Under the pieces are notes generated by a model. The model had not been told where the DNA came from, made no database searches, and saw only the letters and a list, made by a program, of their open reading frames with translations. A program made the position numbers and the translations under genes. This document shows positions 1 through 8,142 of a DNA stretch of 34,730 nucleotides, in pieces. The stretch covers positions 71,191-105,920 of the forward strand of contig JANLHB010000005.1 in NCBI GenBank assembly GCA_024654625.1, given 5' to 3'. Source of the DNA: Patescibacteria group bacterium (GTDB lineage: Bacteria > Patescibacteriota > Minisyncoccia > GCA-002772825). Every line of letters begins with the position of its first letter. Positions within the stretch are counted from its first letter, which is position 1.

Positions 1-218
1 AGTACGCTATCTGTCTCTTGAAATTTTATTCTTATAGATGAATTCACCATCTCCTTAATTCTTGAATCCATTCTTCCCTGCGAATCACGAAAATACGAAA
101 GTACGCGAGAACGCAGAGATGTCGCTTTGCCAATATAAATGGGCTCCCCTTTCAAATCAATAAAAAAATACACTCCATGGCTTTGCGGCAACTTTTTAGC
201 TTGATCCAATAATTTCAT
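1..218 (-). CDS. uvrC: UvrC, N-terminal fragment (cut by window edge)
   Basis: Reading the minus strand from an ATG at 218 gives about 72 residues that run off the window. They begin MKLLDQAKKLPQSHGVYFF, followed by a GEPIYIGKA segment and RSRVLSYF. This is the GIY-YIG endonuclease domain at the N-terminus of UvrC, which makes the 3' incision in nucleotide excision repair. The start is supported by the position of GVYFF close to the N-terminus, as in the family. No Shine-Dalgarno is visible; an extended -10 lies 6 nt before the ATG. With uvrA and uvrB downstream on the same strand, all three Uvr subunits cluster here. The rest of the protein is not in view. Confidence 0.9.
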   Translation of the reverse strand, partial: MKLLDQAKKLPQSHGVYFFIDLKGEPIYIGKATSLRSRVLSYFRDSQGRMDSRIKEMVNSSIRIKFQETDSV

Positions 219-224
219 ATATTA

Positions 225-230
225 AGATTA
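225..230 (-). promoter_or_regulatory. Extended -10 of uvrC, leaderless type
   Basis: On the minus strand the sequence reads TGATAATCT, a TGn extended -10 with hexamer TAATCT. It ends 6 nt before the uvrC ATG, so transcription would begin at or next to the start codon. No Shine-Dalgarno is present. Confidence 0.55.
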
Positions 231-271
231 TCAAAAATAATATCTATTTTCAATTCTCCGGCCAAATGCGG

Positions 272-277
272 TATACT
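272..277 (+). promoter_or_regulatory. -10 element of the LOG-like gene, leaderless type
   Basis: TATACT is followed by six bases and then the ATG at 284. It lies back to back with the divergent uvrC promoter. No convincing -35 or Shine-Dalgarno is seen. Confidence 0.5.
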
Positions 278-283
278 GTATAG

Positions 284-817
284 ATGAAGCCTTTACGCAT
301 ACTTATCCTCGGTTCGTGGCATAACGACATCGCCAGACAATTTACGAAAGAGACCGAGGAGCTCGGTAAGCTTATATCTGAGCGCGAGCATATCCCAGTC
401 GTCGCTCCAGGTGCCGGTATCTACGGCGCCGTAGGCGCCGCCTATCGACGCGCCGGAGGAACTAAGAGTGTGGGGTATTACCCCAGAGAAGAGGCGCGGG
501 CAAAAGTAGGAGAAGTATATACCTTCGAGCCGGATGAGAAGATTATGGTAGAAGAAGATTACCCTACCCGCAACCTTCGCCAAGTCCAAGGATCTGACGC
601 TATCATCGCTATTGCCGGAAGGACGGGCACTATGACCGACTTCATCTCCGGAGCGACTGACTACGCGCTCCCCTGCGCTTACCTTAAAGGCTCGAGTCAC
701 AACATGGACACCTTGGTGGAGCTTGATGGTATAAAGGGTAAGCCAAATGTATTCGTCGGGGATACAGTAGAATCCCTACTAAACTTTGTCGAGAAATTTA
801 ATCCTAACCACCAGTAA
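284..817 (+). CDS. LOG/SLOG-family Rossmann-like nucleotide-binding protein
   Basis: The 177-residue protein opens with a beta strand (RILILGSW). It has a glycine-rich GAGIYGAVGAA segment near residues 44-54 and a GRTGTMTDF segment near residues 112-120. These sit where LOG ('lysine decarboxylase-like') proteins have their GGGxxGxMG and GGxGTxxE phosphate-binding motifs. LOG enzymes release cytokinin-type bases from nucleotides, and other SLOG members bind nucleotide signals. The second motif is divergent and lacks the usual Glu, so catalysis is uncertain. Its base composition and codon use (many GCG, CGC, CTC) are clearly more GC-rich than the AT-rich neighbours, suggesting recent transfer. 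It is the first gene of a plus-strand island between uvrC and uvrA. Confidence 0.6.
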   Translation: MKPLRILILGSWHNDIARQFTKETEELGKLISEREHIPVVAPGAGIYGAVGAAYRRAGGTKSVGYYPREEARAKVGEVYTFEPDEKIMVEEDYPTRNLRQVQGSDAIIAIAGRTGTMTDFISGATDYALPCAYLKGSSHNMDTLVELDGIKGKPNVFVGDTVESLLNFVEKFNPNHQ

Positions 818-838
818 TTTTAAATAATAAAAATAACC

Positions 839-862
839 ATGGAAAACGGAGAAAATATAAAT
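839..862 (+). repeat. 24-bp direct repeat, copy 1 (start of GNAT gene)
   Basis: These 24 bases, encoding MENGENIN, are identical to 2288-2311. The similarity extends a few bases upstream (aaaataa plus two mismatches). The two copies bound the GNAT and RhuM-Fic genes. Confidence 0.9.
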
Positions 863-1297
863 CTCAAGAAGGCTACCATTTCTGATATTCCAACATTAAT
901 AGAAATTGAAAGAAGTGTTGCTGGAACAAATATTTATTCACCAATGCTGCAAGCTGATGAATGGGAAGAAGAATTACAAAGAGGTGATGTCTACCTGATA
1001 GTACATGACGGTGCCACAGTGGGTAATATTTCATATAGAGAAAAAGATAAAAATCATGTTTATATCAGTGGCTTAGCTATTGATCCTCATTTTCAAGGTC
1101 GAGGCATTGCCAGAGAAGCTATGATAAGAATATTGGAAAAACTGAAAGATATATCAAGAGTCGACATGGTAACTCACCCTGATAATGTAAGAGCTCTTAA
1201 GCTATATCAATCTTTAGGATTCATTATAGAATCACGAAAGGAAAATTTCTACGGAGATGGAGAGCCTCGCCTAGTGCTAGTATTAAAAAATAATTAA
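839..1297 (+). CDS. GNAT-family N-acetyltransferase
   Basis: The 152-residue protein has the GNAT fold signature. An N-terminal segment (KKATISDIPTLIEIE) leads to the acetyl-CoA motif GLAIDPHFQGRGIAREAM around residues 80-97, with the pyrophosphate loop Q-G-R-G-I-A. This is followed by a C-terminal NVRALKLYQSLGF motif typical of RimI-like enzymes. It should transfer an acetyl group from acetyl-CoA to an amine; the substrate cannot be told. The first eight residues (MENGENIN) look like an add-on before the usual domain start. They are identical at DNA level to the start of the unrelated gene at 2288. No good Shine-Dalgarno is visible. Confidence 0.85.
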   Translation: MENGENINLKKATISDIPTLIEIERSVAGTNIYSPMLQADEWEEELQRGDVYLIVHDGATVGNISYREKDKNHVYISGLAIDPHFQGRGIAREAMIRILEKLKDISRVDMVTHPDNVRALKLYQSLGFIIESRKENFYGDGEPRLVLVLKNN

Positions 1298-1313
1298 ATA
1301 AAGACTACATAAA

Positions 1314-2285
1314 ATGAAAAAGGTTAATACAAAAAACCAAATAATCATATACCAGGCGCCGAGCGGGGCCATTGAGTTGAAAGGGGATGTGAAGCGCGAA
1401 ACAGTCTGGGCTACGCAAAGACAACTTGCTGAAGTATTTAAAGTTGATGTAAGAACAATCAACGAACACTTGAAAAACATATTTAAATTTCATGAATTGA
1501 AGGAAAAATCAGTTATCCGGAAATTCCGGATAACTGCATCTGATGGAAAAATTTACAATACAAATCATTATAATTTAGATGCAATTATTTCTGTTGGGTA
1601 TAGAGTAAATTCAAAGACCGCTACACAATTCCGCCAGTGGGCAACTAAAACACTTAGAGAACACATTGTCATCGGTTATACTATAAACCGCAAGCAAGTT
1701 ATGAAGAACTACAATGCCTTTATAAAGACCGTAGGAGACATTCAAGCATTACTGCCGGAACATATTGCGCTTGACCCAAAGTCTGTACTTGAACTGGTAA
1801 AAGAATTCTCAAATACATGGCAGTCGCTGGACGCGTATGACAAAGAATCGCTCAAAAAGATTGGCGCTACTAAAAAATCAGTAAAAATTTCCACTGATGA
1901 ACTTTTGGAATCTATTGCAATACTACGCCAAGATCTAATAAAAAGAGGCGAAACAACAGATATTTTCGCGCATGAACGCTCACCGGGAAGCATAGAAGGG
2001 ATTGTAGGTAACGTCGTGCAATCATTTAATGGCAAACCGGTATATCCAACTATTGAGGAGAAGGCTGCGCACTTGCTTTACTTTATGGTAAAGAATCATC
2101 CATTTACCGATGGGAATAAACGCTCCGGCGCATTTGCGTTTATATGGTTTCTACGAAAAGCGCGCAGTAAACGGAGTAGAAACATTAACCCTGCGGCACT
2201 TACCGCACTCACTCTCCTTATCGCTGAAAGTAATCCGACTAAAAAAGATCAGATGATTGCCCTTATAACACAACTTCTAAAATAA
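1314..2285 (+). CDS. RhuM-type N-terminal domain fused to Fic/DOC domain
   Basis: The 323-residue protein has two parts. Residues 1-120 match the RhuM 'virulence' family layout: VWATQRQLAEVFKVDVRTINEHL, then a segment ending in RQWATKTLREHIVIGY. Residues 200-323 are a Fic/DOC domain with EEKAAHLLYFMVKNHPF and the catalytic HPFTDGNKRSG motif at about 262-272 (His at 262, the Asn and Arg that hold the nucleotide are present). Fic proteins usually transfer AMP or another nucleotide group to a hydroxyl side chain. Known RhuM-Fic proteins occur in mobile and defence-like settings, often without a known partner. No clear [S/T]xxxE[G/N] inhibitory helix is seen; a PGSIEG stretch comes close but has Pro in place of Ser/Thr. 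The gene directly downstream could be a partner. Confidence 0.85.
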   Translation: MKKVNTKNQIIIYQAPSGAIELKGDVKRETVWATQRQLAEVFKVDVRTINEHLKNIFKFHELKEKSVIRKFRITASDGKIYNTNHYNLDAIISVGYRVNSKTATQFRQWATKTLREHIVIGYTINRKQVMKNYNAFIKTVGDIQALLPEHIALDPKSVLELVKEFSNTWQSLDAYDKESLKKIGATKKSVKISTDELLESIAILRQDLIKRGETTDIFAHERSPGSIEGIVGNVVQSFNGKPVYPTIEEKAAHLLYFMVKNHPFTDGNKRSGAFAFIWFLRKARSKRSRNINPAALTALTLLIAESNPTKKDQMIALITQLLK

Positions 2286-2287
2286 TT

Positions 2288-2311
2288 ATGGAAAACGGAG
2301 AAAATATAAAT
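2288..2311 (+). repeat. 24-bp direct repeat, copy 2 (start of acidic gene)
   Basis: Identical to 839-862. Recombination between the copies would remove 1,449 bp and still leave an intact start for the 108-residue gene. Confidence 0.9.
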
Positions 2312-2614
2312 AAAAACGAGGAGCCGGAAATTGATTTTAAAATGGAGGAATTTGAATATTCTCCTGAGGCAAAAGTCTTGAGGGAAAAATTGAAATCACT
2401 GAATAGAAAAGATGCAAATCTAATGTCGAATAAAATAGCCCTGTTTGGACAAGAACTAAAAGAAAAGCACGGCGAAGATGAACTTCATAAATATGAGGCG
2501 TATCGCCTGCTCGCCGGAAGTGGAGATAGAAAGAAGCCTGAGAATTTCGACCTTCCGGGCGAAGACTCTATTGAAAGGTTTATGGATTCACTGGAAGAAG
2601 AGATAAATCCTTAA
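2288..2614 (+). CDS. Acidic hypothetical protein next to Fic gene
   Basis: I do not recognise this 108-residue protein. It is strongly charged, Glu/Lys-rich and probably helical, with no membrane segment and no cysteine. It starts 2 nt after the RhuM-Fic stop, so the two are probably co-translated, and a role as antitoxin or regulator is possible but only inferred from position. Its first eight codons are identical to those of the GNAT gene at 839, although the rest is unrelated. Confidence 0.6.
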   Translation: MENGENINKNEEPEIDFKMEEFEYSPEAKVLREKLKSLNRKDANLMSNKIALFGQELKEKHGEDELHKYEAYRLLAGSGDRKKPENFDLPGEDSIERFMDSLEEEINP

Positions 2615-2723
2615 TGTTTTTCAACGGCTAAGTCCGCTATGGCTATTTACTATATCAATAAAATATTATATAAATAATACGGATACGATGCTCTTTAATT
2701 AACCCATAAATAAGAGGGGTGAT

Positions 2724-3230
2724 ATGATGAAAAAGATAATATCAATATCTCTTCTGCTTTTTGCACTTGTATTCACACTATTAAGCGCCAAAGTAAACGC
2801 CGAAAACATATCAAAGAGAACGATTATGGCGGAAAGTTGGGACAAAATACATTCTCACATAAACACACTGATAGATTACGAAATGGTAATATATTATCAT
2901 ATAAATAAGAGTAATGAAGAAGCCAAAGAAAAATGCGAGAATTATGATGCCAACAAAGAAACATTTGAACACGGCCTTTTTTACAAAGAGCAGATAATAA
3001 AAGCCCTGAAATCGTTCCGTGAATCGCTCGAAGAAATAGCGATTATTTCAAACTTAAAAAAGGGCGTATTCAATGAAATGCTCTTTCTAATGAGCATTCA
3101 TCACCTAAAAAGCACAAATCCTTTATGGACAGCGCTTGAAGAAAGAGGAGACTACTACGAAAGAGAGAGCGAACACAGGCTCGAGCTTGCAACCAGTATC
3201 TATGACATCATAGATAACGGGTGCAAATAA
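2724..3230 (+). CDS. Secreted hypothetical protein
   Basis: The 168-residue protein begins with a clear signal peptide: MMKKI, a hydrophobic core (SLLLFALVFTLL) and an SAKVNAEN cleavage region near residue 26. The remainder is helical and charged with two internal Cys and one near the C-terminus (NGCK). I recognise no family. Unlike many genes here it has a good ribosome site, gaggggtg at 2714-2721, a few bases before tandem ATG codons; the second ATG (2727) is an alternative start. It has its own 5' leader and ends just before a bidirectional hairpin shared with uvrA. Likely exported or periplasm/cell-surface facing. Confidence 0.7.
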   Translation: MMKKIISISLLLFALVFTLLSAKVNAENISKRTIMAESWDKIHSHINTLIDYEMVIYYHINKSNEEAKEKCENYDANKETFEHGLFYKEQIIKALKSFRESLEEIAIISNLKKGVFNEMLFLMSIHHLKSTNPLWTALEERGDYYERESEHRLELATSIYDIIDNGCK

Positions 3231-3254
3231 TCACAAATCCTTGATTCAAATTCT

Positions 3255-3282
3255 ATCCGCCACTTTCAATAAAGTGGCGGAT
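3255..3282. terminator. Bidirectional terminator between island and uvrA
   Basis: A perfect 12-bp stem (arms 3255-3266 and 3271-3282, loop CAAT) is followed on plus by a T-rich run (ttttatttc). It sits between the convergent secreted-protein gene and uvrA stops and can serve both. Confidence 0.8.
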
Positions 3283-3283
3283 T

Positions 3284-5845
3284 TTATTTCTTTAACCATT
3301 TTTTAAGATAAGAACCAGTATAAGAATCTTTTTCACTCGCCACTTTTTCCGGGGAGCCTTTTGCTACCACATTACCGCCGCCTGAACCGCCTAGAGGGCC
3401 CATATCCACAATATAATCGGCGCTTTTTATCACATCCATATTATGTTCTATAAGCACAACTGTATTTCCTTTATCAACCAGTTTATTCAATATCTTAAGA
3501 AGATTTTTCACATCCTCATAATGAAGACCGACAGTCGGCTCATCTAAGAGATAAATAGTCTTTTGAACCATAGGCCTATAAAGTTCAGAAGATATTTTTA
3601 CCCTTTGCGCTTCGCCGCCAGACAGAGTCGTCGCCGATTGGCCAAGCTCCAAGTAGCCAAGCCCTACGTCATTTAAAGTCTTCAGCCTGTCATAAATAGC
3701 GGGTATATCTTCAAAAAAGACGAGGGCTTCTTCAACTGTCATTTGAAGCGTCTCAAAAATATTTTTCTTCTTATATCTGACATCCAATGTTTCCTTATCA
3801 AAACGCTTCCCTCCGCAAATATCACACCCTACATAAACTGTCGGCAAAAAATGCATTTCAACAGCCACCGTACCGTTGCCTTGGCAAGCCTCGCACCTTC
3901 CGCCCTTCACATTAAAAGAAAATCTGGAAGGACCCCAGCCTCGCATCCTGGATTCTTCGGTTGAAGCGAAAAGGTCGCGAATATAAGTGAAAGCTCCGGT
4001 ATATGTTGCGGGGTTTGAACGCGGAGTTCTGCCTATCGGCGATTGGTCTATCATTATAACTCTTGATAAATATTCCGTGCCTGAGAAAGACTCGCAATTA
4101 AAAATTTCATTACTTCTATATCTCCTATCAAACCTTGCCTCGAGATTCTTATACAAAATCTCATAAAGCAACGTTGATTTCCCGCTCCCTGAAACACCGG
4201 TTATAACGCAAAATTTACCCAAAGGAATATCAACATTCAAATCTTTTATATTAAAAATCTTTCCGCCTCTTATCTTGATAGCTCCTCTTTCCGAAACTCT
4301 TCTTCTTTCAGGCACAGGAATATTGGCATCGCCTCTTAGATAATCCAAAGTAAGCGATTTGCCTTTTCTTGATTTTCCAGTCAAAAGATCTTCAATATAA
4401 CCTGACGCCACAATCTCTCCGCCATGAACTCCAGCGCCAGGACCGATATCCACAAGATAATCTGAAGCAAGGATAGTATCTTCATCGTGCTCAACCACTA
4501 TAATTGTGTTGCCCAAGTTACGAAGGTCTTTAAGCGTTTTTATAAGCCTGTCATTATCTCTCTGATGCAAACCAATAGTCGGCTCATCAAGGACATAGAG
4601 AGTCCCCACCAATTGAGAGCCGAGCTGAGAAGCAAGCCTTATCCTCTGCGCTTCTCCGCCTGAAAGAGTATTAGCTCTTCTATCAAGAGACATATAATCA
4701 AGCCCGACCGACAGAAGAAATTGCAACCTGTTTTCAATTTCCTTAAGCAAAACTTTGGATATTTCCCTGTCGCGTTCACTGAGCTTCAAATCTTTAAAGA
4801 ATTTTACAGCGCTTGAAATAGATAAAGCGATAAGCTCAACTATATTTTTATCATCTACAAACACATGCAAAGCTTCTTCTCTTAAGCGAGCGCCATGGCA
4901 AATATCGCACGGTTCATCGCCAAAAAGATGTTTTGTCCCGAGGCCATGGCAAGCCGGGCATGCTCCATAAGGCGAATTAAAAGAAAATAAGCGAGGCTCA
5001 ATCTCAGGGAAAGAGAAGCCGTCGTAAGGACAAGTAAAAGAAGACGACATTAAAAATTCTTCATCAGTATCCGGAAAATTAATCTTAACAATACCGTCTG
5101 CCTCGCGAAGAGCGCGCTCAATAGCTTCAGCCAATCGCGACCTAAAATCACCCTTAATCCCCTCCTTGCCGGAGAGAGATATCTCGTCTATCAAAATATC
5201 TATATCGTGTTTTTTATTTTTTGCCAATATTATCTGCCCGCGAAGCTTCTTTATCTTACCGTCAACCCTCACGCTCTCATAACCCTTTCCCAAAAGATCA
5301 TAGAGAAGTTGATAATACTCTCCCTTTCTTCCGCGCACAATCGGAGAAAAAACTAATATACTTCCTAGTTTAGAACCAGCTTTGACATTGCTTTTAACTT
5401 TTGAAATATTTTTTAAAACAACGTTTATTATTTCTTCATTTGAAAGACGCTTAATTTCTCTTCCGCATTTAATACAATGCGGTTTCCCTATCCTCGCGTA
5501 TAACACACGCAAATAATCATAAATCTCAGTAATGGTCGCCACTGTTGATCGCGGGTTTGAGGAACGAGACTTTTGATCTATAGAGATGGCTGGTGAAAGG
5601 CCATGAATCTCATCCACATCCGGTTTCTGCATTTGAGCTAAAAATTGCCTGGCGTAAGCGGAAAGAGATTCCACATAACGCCTTTGTCCTTCGGCAAAGA
5701 TAGTGTCAAAAGCAAGCGAAGACTTGCCCGAGCCTGAAAGGCCGGTAAAGACTATCATCTTACCCCTAGGAATCTCAAGATTAATATTCTTAAGATTATG
5801 CGTTCTGGCGCCTTTTATTATTATTTTTTCATCTTTATCTTTCAT
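3284..5845 (-). CDS. uvrA: Excinuclease ABC subunit A (compact form)
   Basis: UvrA is the dimeric ATPase that scans DNA for damage and loads UvrB. From the ATG at 5845 the product is 853 residues. It shows Walker [10 protein letters not shown] near residue 35 and a second GVSGSGKST, two [11 protein letters not shown] signatures, two LLDEPT/VLDEPT Walker B motifs, and paired CxxC zinc motifs (CIKCG; CPYDG region with CPACHG and CDICHG; CEACQG and CDICGG). The ORF extends to a TTG at 5917, but [18 protein letters not shown] from 5845 is where the family starts. About 90 residues found in typical UvrA between the two CxxC pairs of the first signature region are missing ([23 protein letters not shown] is continuous). 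A long leader with an inverted repeat precedes the start. Confidence 0.95.
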   Translation of the reverse strand: MKDKDEKIIIKGARTHNLKNINLEIPRGKMIVFTGLSGSGKSSLAFDTIFAEGQRRYVESLSAYARQFLAQMQKPDVDEIHGLSPAISIDQKSRSSNPRSTVATITEIYDYLRVLYARIGKPHCIKCGREIKRLSNEEIINVVLKNISKVKSNVKAGSKLGSILVFSPIVRGRKGEYYQLLYDLLGKGYESVRVDGKIKKLRGQIILAKNKKHDIDILIDEISLSGKEGIKGDFRSRLAEAIERALREADGIVKINFPDTDEEFLMSSSFTCPYDGFSFPEIEPRLFSFNSPYGACPACHGLGTKHLFGDEPCDICHGARLREEALHVFVDDKNIVELIALSISSAVKFFKDLKLSERDREISKVLLKEIENRLQFLLSVGLDYMSLDRRANTLSGGEAQRIRLASQLGSQLVGTLYVLDEPTIGLHQRDNDRLIKTLKDLRNLGNTIIVVEHDEDTILASDYLVDIGPGAGVHGGEIVASGYIEDLLTGKSRKGKSLTLDYLRGDANIPVPERRRVSERGAIKIRGGKIFNIKDLNVDIPLGKFCVITGVSGSGKSTLLYEILYKNLEARFDRRYRSNEIFNCESFSGTEYLSRVIMIDQSPIGRTPRSNPATYTGAFTYIRDLFASTEESRMRGWGPSRFSFNVKGGRCEACQGNGTVAVEMHFLPTVYVGCDICGGKRFDKETLDVRYKKKNIFETLQMTVEEALVFFEDIPAIYDRLKTLNDVGLGYLELGQSATTLSGGEAQRVKISSELYRPMVQKTIYLLDEPTVGLHYEDVKNLLKILNKLVDKGNTVVLIEHNMDVIKSADYIVDMGPLGGSGGGNVVAKGSPEKVASEKDSYTGSYLKKWLKK

Positions 5846-5855
5846 ATATTTTTCT

Positions 5856-5933
5856 ACAAGAACTCGGAGATTTGGCTTCTGAAGAATTTCCCTTATGACC
5901 GTTCTGGAAGAAGTCAAATCTCCGAGTTCTTGT
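5856..5933. repeat. 19-bp perfect inverted repeat in uvrA leader
   Basis: Arms 5856-5874 and 5915-5933 are perfectly complementary, with a 40-nt loop. The promoter-proximal side of the uvrA leader is at higher coordinates, so the hairpin would end 10 nt before the uvrA ATG. There is no U-run after it, so it is not an ordinary terminator; a translational control hairpin is possible. Confidence 0.75.
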
Positions 5934-5993
5934 TTATATCCTCAGAAAACCAAAATTTTCCCTCTTTTATTCAATGAGGGGTATATAGAGAAT

Positions 5994-5999
5994 ATTATA
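5994..5999 (-). promoter_or_regulatory. Candidate -10 of uvrA
   Basis: TATAAT on the minus strand, about 148 nt upstream of the uvrA ATG, after the uvrB stop. The -35 is weak. If used, it gives uvrA one of the few long leaders in this window. Confidence 0.45.
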
Positions 6000-6010
6000 C
6001 CAACTAGATA

Positions 6011-6076
6011 AAAAAGAAAGCCCCGCGTGCCGCAAAGAAAGAAACGGCTCAACGCGTTGAGCTGTTTCTTTCTTTG
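6011..6076 (-). terminator. Long hairpin at the end of uvrB
   Basis: Bases 6033-6076 form a 21-bp stem with one G-U pair and a tight loop. On the minus strand it is followed by a G+C-rich stretch and a T-rich run (complement of 6011-6019). The hairpin overlaps the uvrB stop codon and encodes the last residues of UvrB. Probably a terminator, though the U-run is not directly adjacent. Confidence 0.55.
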
Positions 6077-8142
6077 ATTTTTTCATCTCGCATCTTTTCA
6101 ATTTCTTTTATTTCATCTCTCAATATAGCAGCCGTCTCAAAATCAAGCTCTTTTACCGCCTGACTCATCTGTTTCTCTTTGTCTTTAATCAGTTTCTTAG
6201 GATTTTTTTCAAATAATTTCTTATCCATTTCAAACACAGCTTTTACCGTTTTCTGATGCTGACTCTCAAGCGCTTCTGTAATATCATGAATCTTCTTAAT
6301 AATAGTTTTAGGTGTAATTTTATGCTTTTTATTATAAGCAATCTGTATCTTCCTTCTTCTCTCTGTTTCGCCTATTGCCCTTTTCATAGAACCAGTGACC
6401 GTATCAGCATAAAGAATGACTCTTCCGGCAGAATTTCTAGCCGCTCGGCCGATGGTCTGGATAAGAGACGTCTCACTACGTAAAAATCCTTCTTTATCGG
6501 CATCAAGTATTCCGATAAAAGAAACTTCCGGCAAATCAAGTCCTTCTCTCAACAGATTGATGCCGACAAGACAATCAAACTTACCCCTTCTAAAATCTGT
6601 GAGTATTTTTATCCTATCAAGAGTCTTAATTTCACTATGCAAGTATTCTGCCTTGATTTTTTGTTCTTTTAGATACGAAGCCAAGTCTTCAGCCATCTTC
6701 TTGGTAAGAGTTGTGGCTATAGAACGCTCTCCTTTCTCAGCCGTCTTTCTTGCCTCTTCTATAAAATCGGCAATCTGGCCCCTATACTCAGCCTCCGGCT
6801 GAGTCGGGCGACCACCAAGTGGTTTAGCCCTATATTTCCCTTTCTCAATTATCGGCTTAATTTTAATCTCAGGGTCAATAAGTCCCGTCGGCCGAATAAT
6901 CTGTTCCACTATATTTTCACTTACTTCCTTCTCATAATTTCCAGGAGTCGCTGAAGTATATACGACCTGACCTACACGTTCTTCAAACTCTTTGAAATTA
7001 AGAGGCCTATTATCCATAGCTGAAGGCAGACGAAACCCATATTCTACCAAAGTCTTTTTTCTTGACGCATCACCGGCATACATACCAGCAATTTGAGGAA
7101 CGGTCACATGCGATTCATCAATAATAGTCAGGAAATCAGGTTTCCCGTCTTTAGCATAAGGAAAATATGAAAGCAGTGTTTCCGGCGCTGTACCGGCCGG
7201 CACGCCCCTAAAATGACGGGAATAATTTTCAATTCCATTGCAATAACCTATCTCTCTTATAAGAGCGATGTCATTTAATGTTCTTCGCCTGAGTCTTTCT
7301 GCCTCAAGCAATTTACCTTCTTTCTCAAGTTTCTTTAAATGAGCCCTTAGTTCTTTTTTTATAGACTCTATACCTGCGTCTCTTTTATCTTTTCCGGTAA
7401 TAAAATGCTTAGCCGGAAAAAGAAAAATAGTTTTTTCTCTCTTTAAAATATGGCTTGAAACAGGGTCTATCTTCAGTATCTCGCCGATGGAATCTCCGGA
7501 AATTTTTATATTATACACTACCCTTTCATTCACAGGCATTATCTCTATAGAATTACCGACTACTCTGAATTTCCCGGGAAGTAAATCCGCATTAGTTCTT
7601 TCAAAATAAATAGCAATCAATTTATGCAATAAATCTACGCGCGACATTTTTTCATTTTTTTCTATTTTTAACAGGCTTTCTTCATACTCCTTTGGGCTCC
7701 CTAATCCATAAATACAAGAGACGGAAGCGACAATGATAACATCCGAACGGCTTAAAAGCGCTTGAGTGGAAGCGTGGCGAAGACGGTCTATCTCTTCATT
7801 AATCTGCGTCTCTTTCTCTATATAAGTATCAGTTATTGGAATATAGGCCTCCGGCTGATAATAATCATAATAAGAAACAAAATAATGAACAGCGCTGTCA
7901 GGAAAAAACTCCTCATACTCAGAAGCAAGCTGAGCGGCAAGGGTCTTATTATGAGCTATGACCAATGTCGGCTTCTGGATTTTCTCTATGACATTAGCCA
8001 CCGTAAATGTCTTACCTGAACCTGTAACACCTAAAAGCGTCTGTCTCAATAAGCCGCTGTGAATACCCTTAGCAAGCTCGTTAATAGCCTTCGGCTGATC
8101 ACCGGCAGGCTTGAATTTAGACTTTAATTTAAACTTAGACAT
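6049..8142 (-). CDS. uvrB: Excinuclease ABC subunit B
   Basis: The 697-residue UvrB is complete. Walker A GVTGSGKT lies at about 38-45, the DNA-clamping beta-hairpin YYDYYQPEAY at 91-100, a Walker B-like IIDESHVT segment, helicase motifs TLTKKMAEDL, LVGINLLREGLDLP and IQTIGRAARN, and a C-terminal UVR domain (FETAAILRDEIKEIE) that contacts UvrC. It receives damaged DNA from UvrA and recruits UvrC. Residues about 437-453 (AKPLGGRPTQPEAEYRG) have no counterpart in E. coli UvrB and are encoded by two small DNA palindromes (6786-6830). The start overlaps the end of the upstream hydrolase gene by 8 nt, implying translational coupling. The stop is TGA. Confidence 0.97.
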   Translation of the reverse strand: MSKFKLKSKFKPAGDQPKAINELAKGIHSGLLRQTLLGVTGSGKTFTVANVIEKIQKPTLVIAHNKTLAAQLASEYEEFFPDSAVHYFVSYYDYYQPEAYIPITDTYIEKETQINEEIDRLRHASTQALLSRSDVIIVASVSCIYGLGSPKEYEESLLKIEKNEKMSRVDLLHKLIAIYFERTNADLLPGKFRVVGNSIEIMPVNERVVYNIKISGDSIGEILKIDPVSSHILKREKTIFLFPAKHFITGKDKRDAGIESIKKELRAHLKKLEKEGKLLEAERLRRRTLNDIALIREIGYCNGIENYSRHFRGVPAGTAPETLLSYFPYAKDGKPDFLTIIDESHVTVPQIAGMYAGDASRKKTLVEYGFRLPSAMDNRPLNFKEFEERVGQVVYTSATPGNYEKEVSENIVEQIIRPTGLIDPEIKIKPIIEKGKYRAKPLGGRPTQPEAEYRGQIADFIEEARKTAEKGERSIATTLTKKMAEDLASYLKEQKIKAEYLHSEIKTLDRIKILTDFRRGKFDCLVGINLLREGLDLPEVSFIGILDADKEGFLRSETSLIQTIGRAARNSAGRVILYADTVTGSMKRAIGETERRRKIQIAYNKKHKITPKTIIKKIHDITEALESQHQKTVKAVFEMDKKLFEKNPKKLIKDKEKQMSQAVKELDFETAAILRDEIKEIEKMRDEKIKERNSSTR
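6786..6830. repeat. Tandem palindromes inside uvrB reading frame
   Basis: First palindrome: actcagcc/ggctgagt (6786-6793, 6797-6804). Second: accac/gtggt (6811-6815, 6819-6823) with outer gggc/gccc (6806-6809, 6827-6830). Together they encode an in-frame extra segment of UvrB. Confidence 0.7.

Noticed and set aside
293-700. Minus-strand ORF of 135 codons opposite the LOG-like gene
   Set aside because: It has no recognisable domain and results from the GC-rich codons of the real plus-strand gene.
5846-5917. Longer UvrA starting at TTG 5917
   Set aside because: The extra 24 residues are encoded by the leader inverted repeat, and the family starts at the ATG at 5845.
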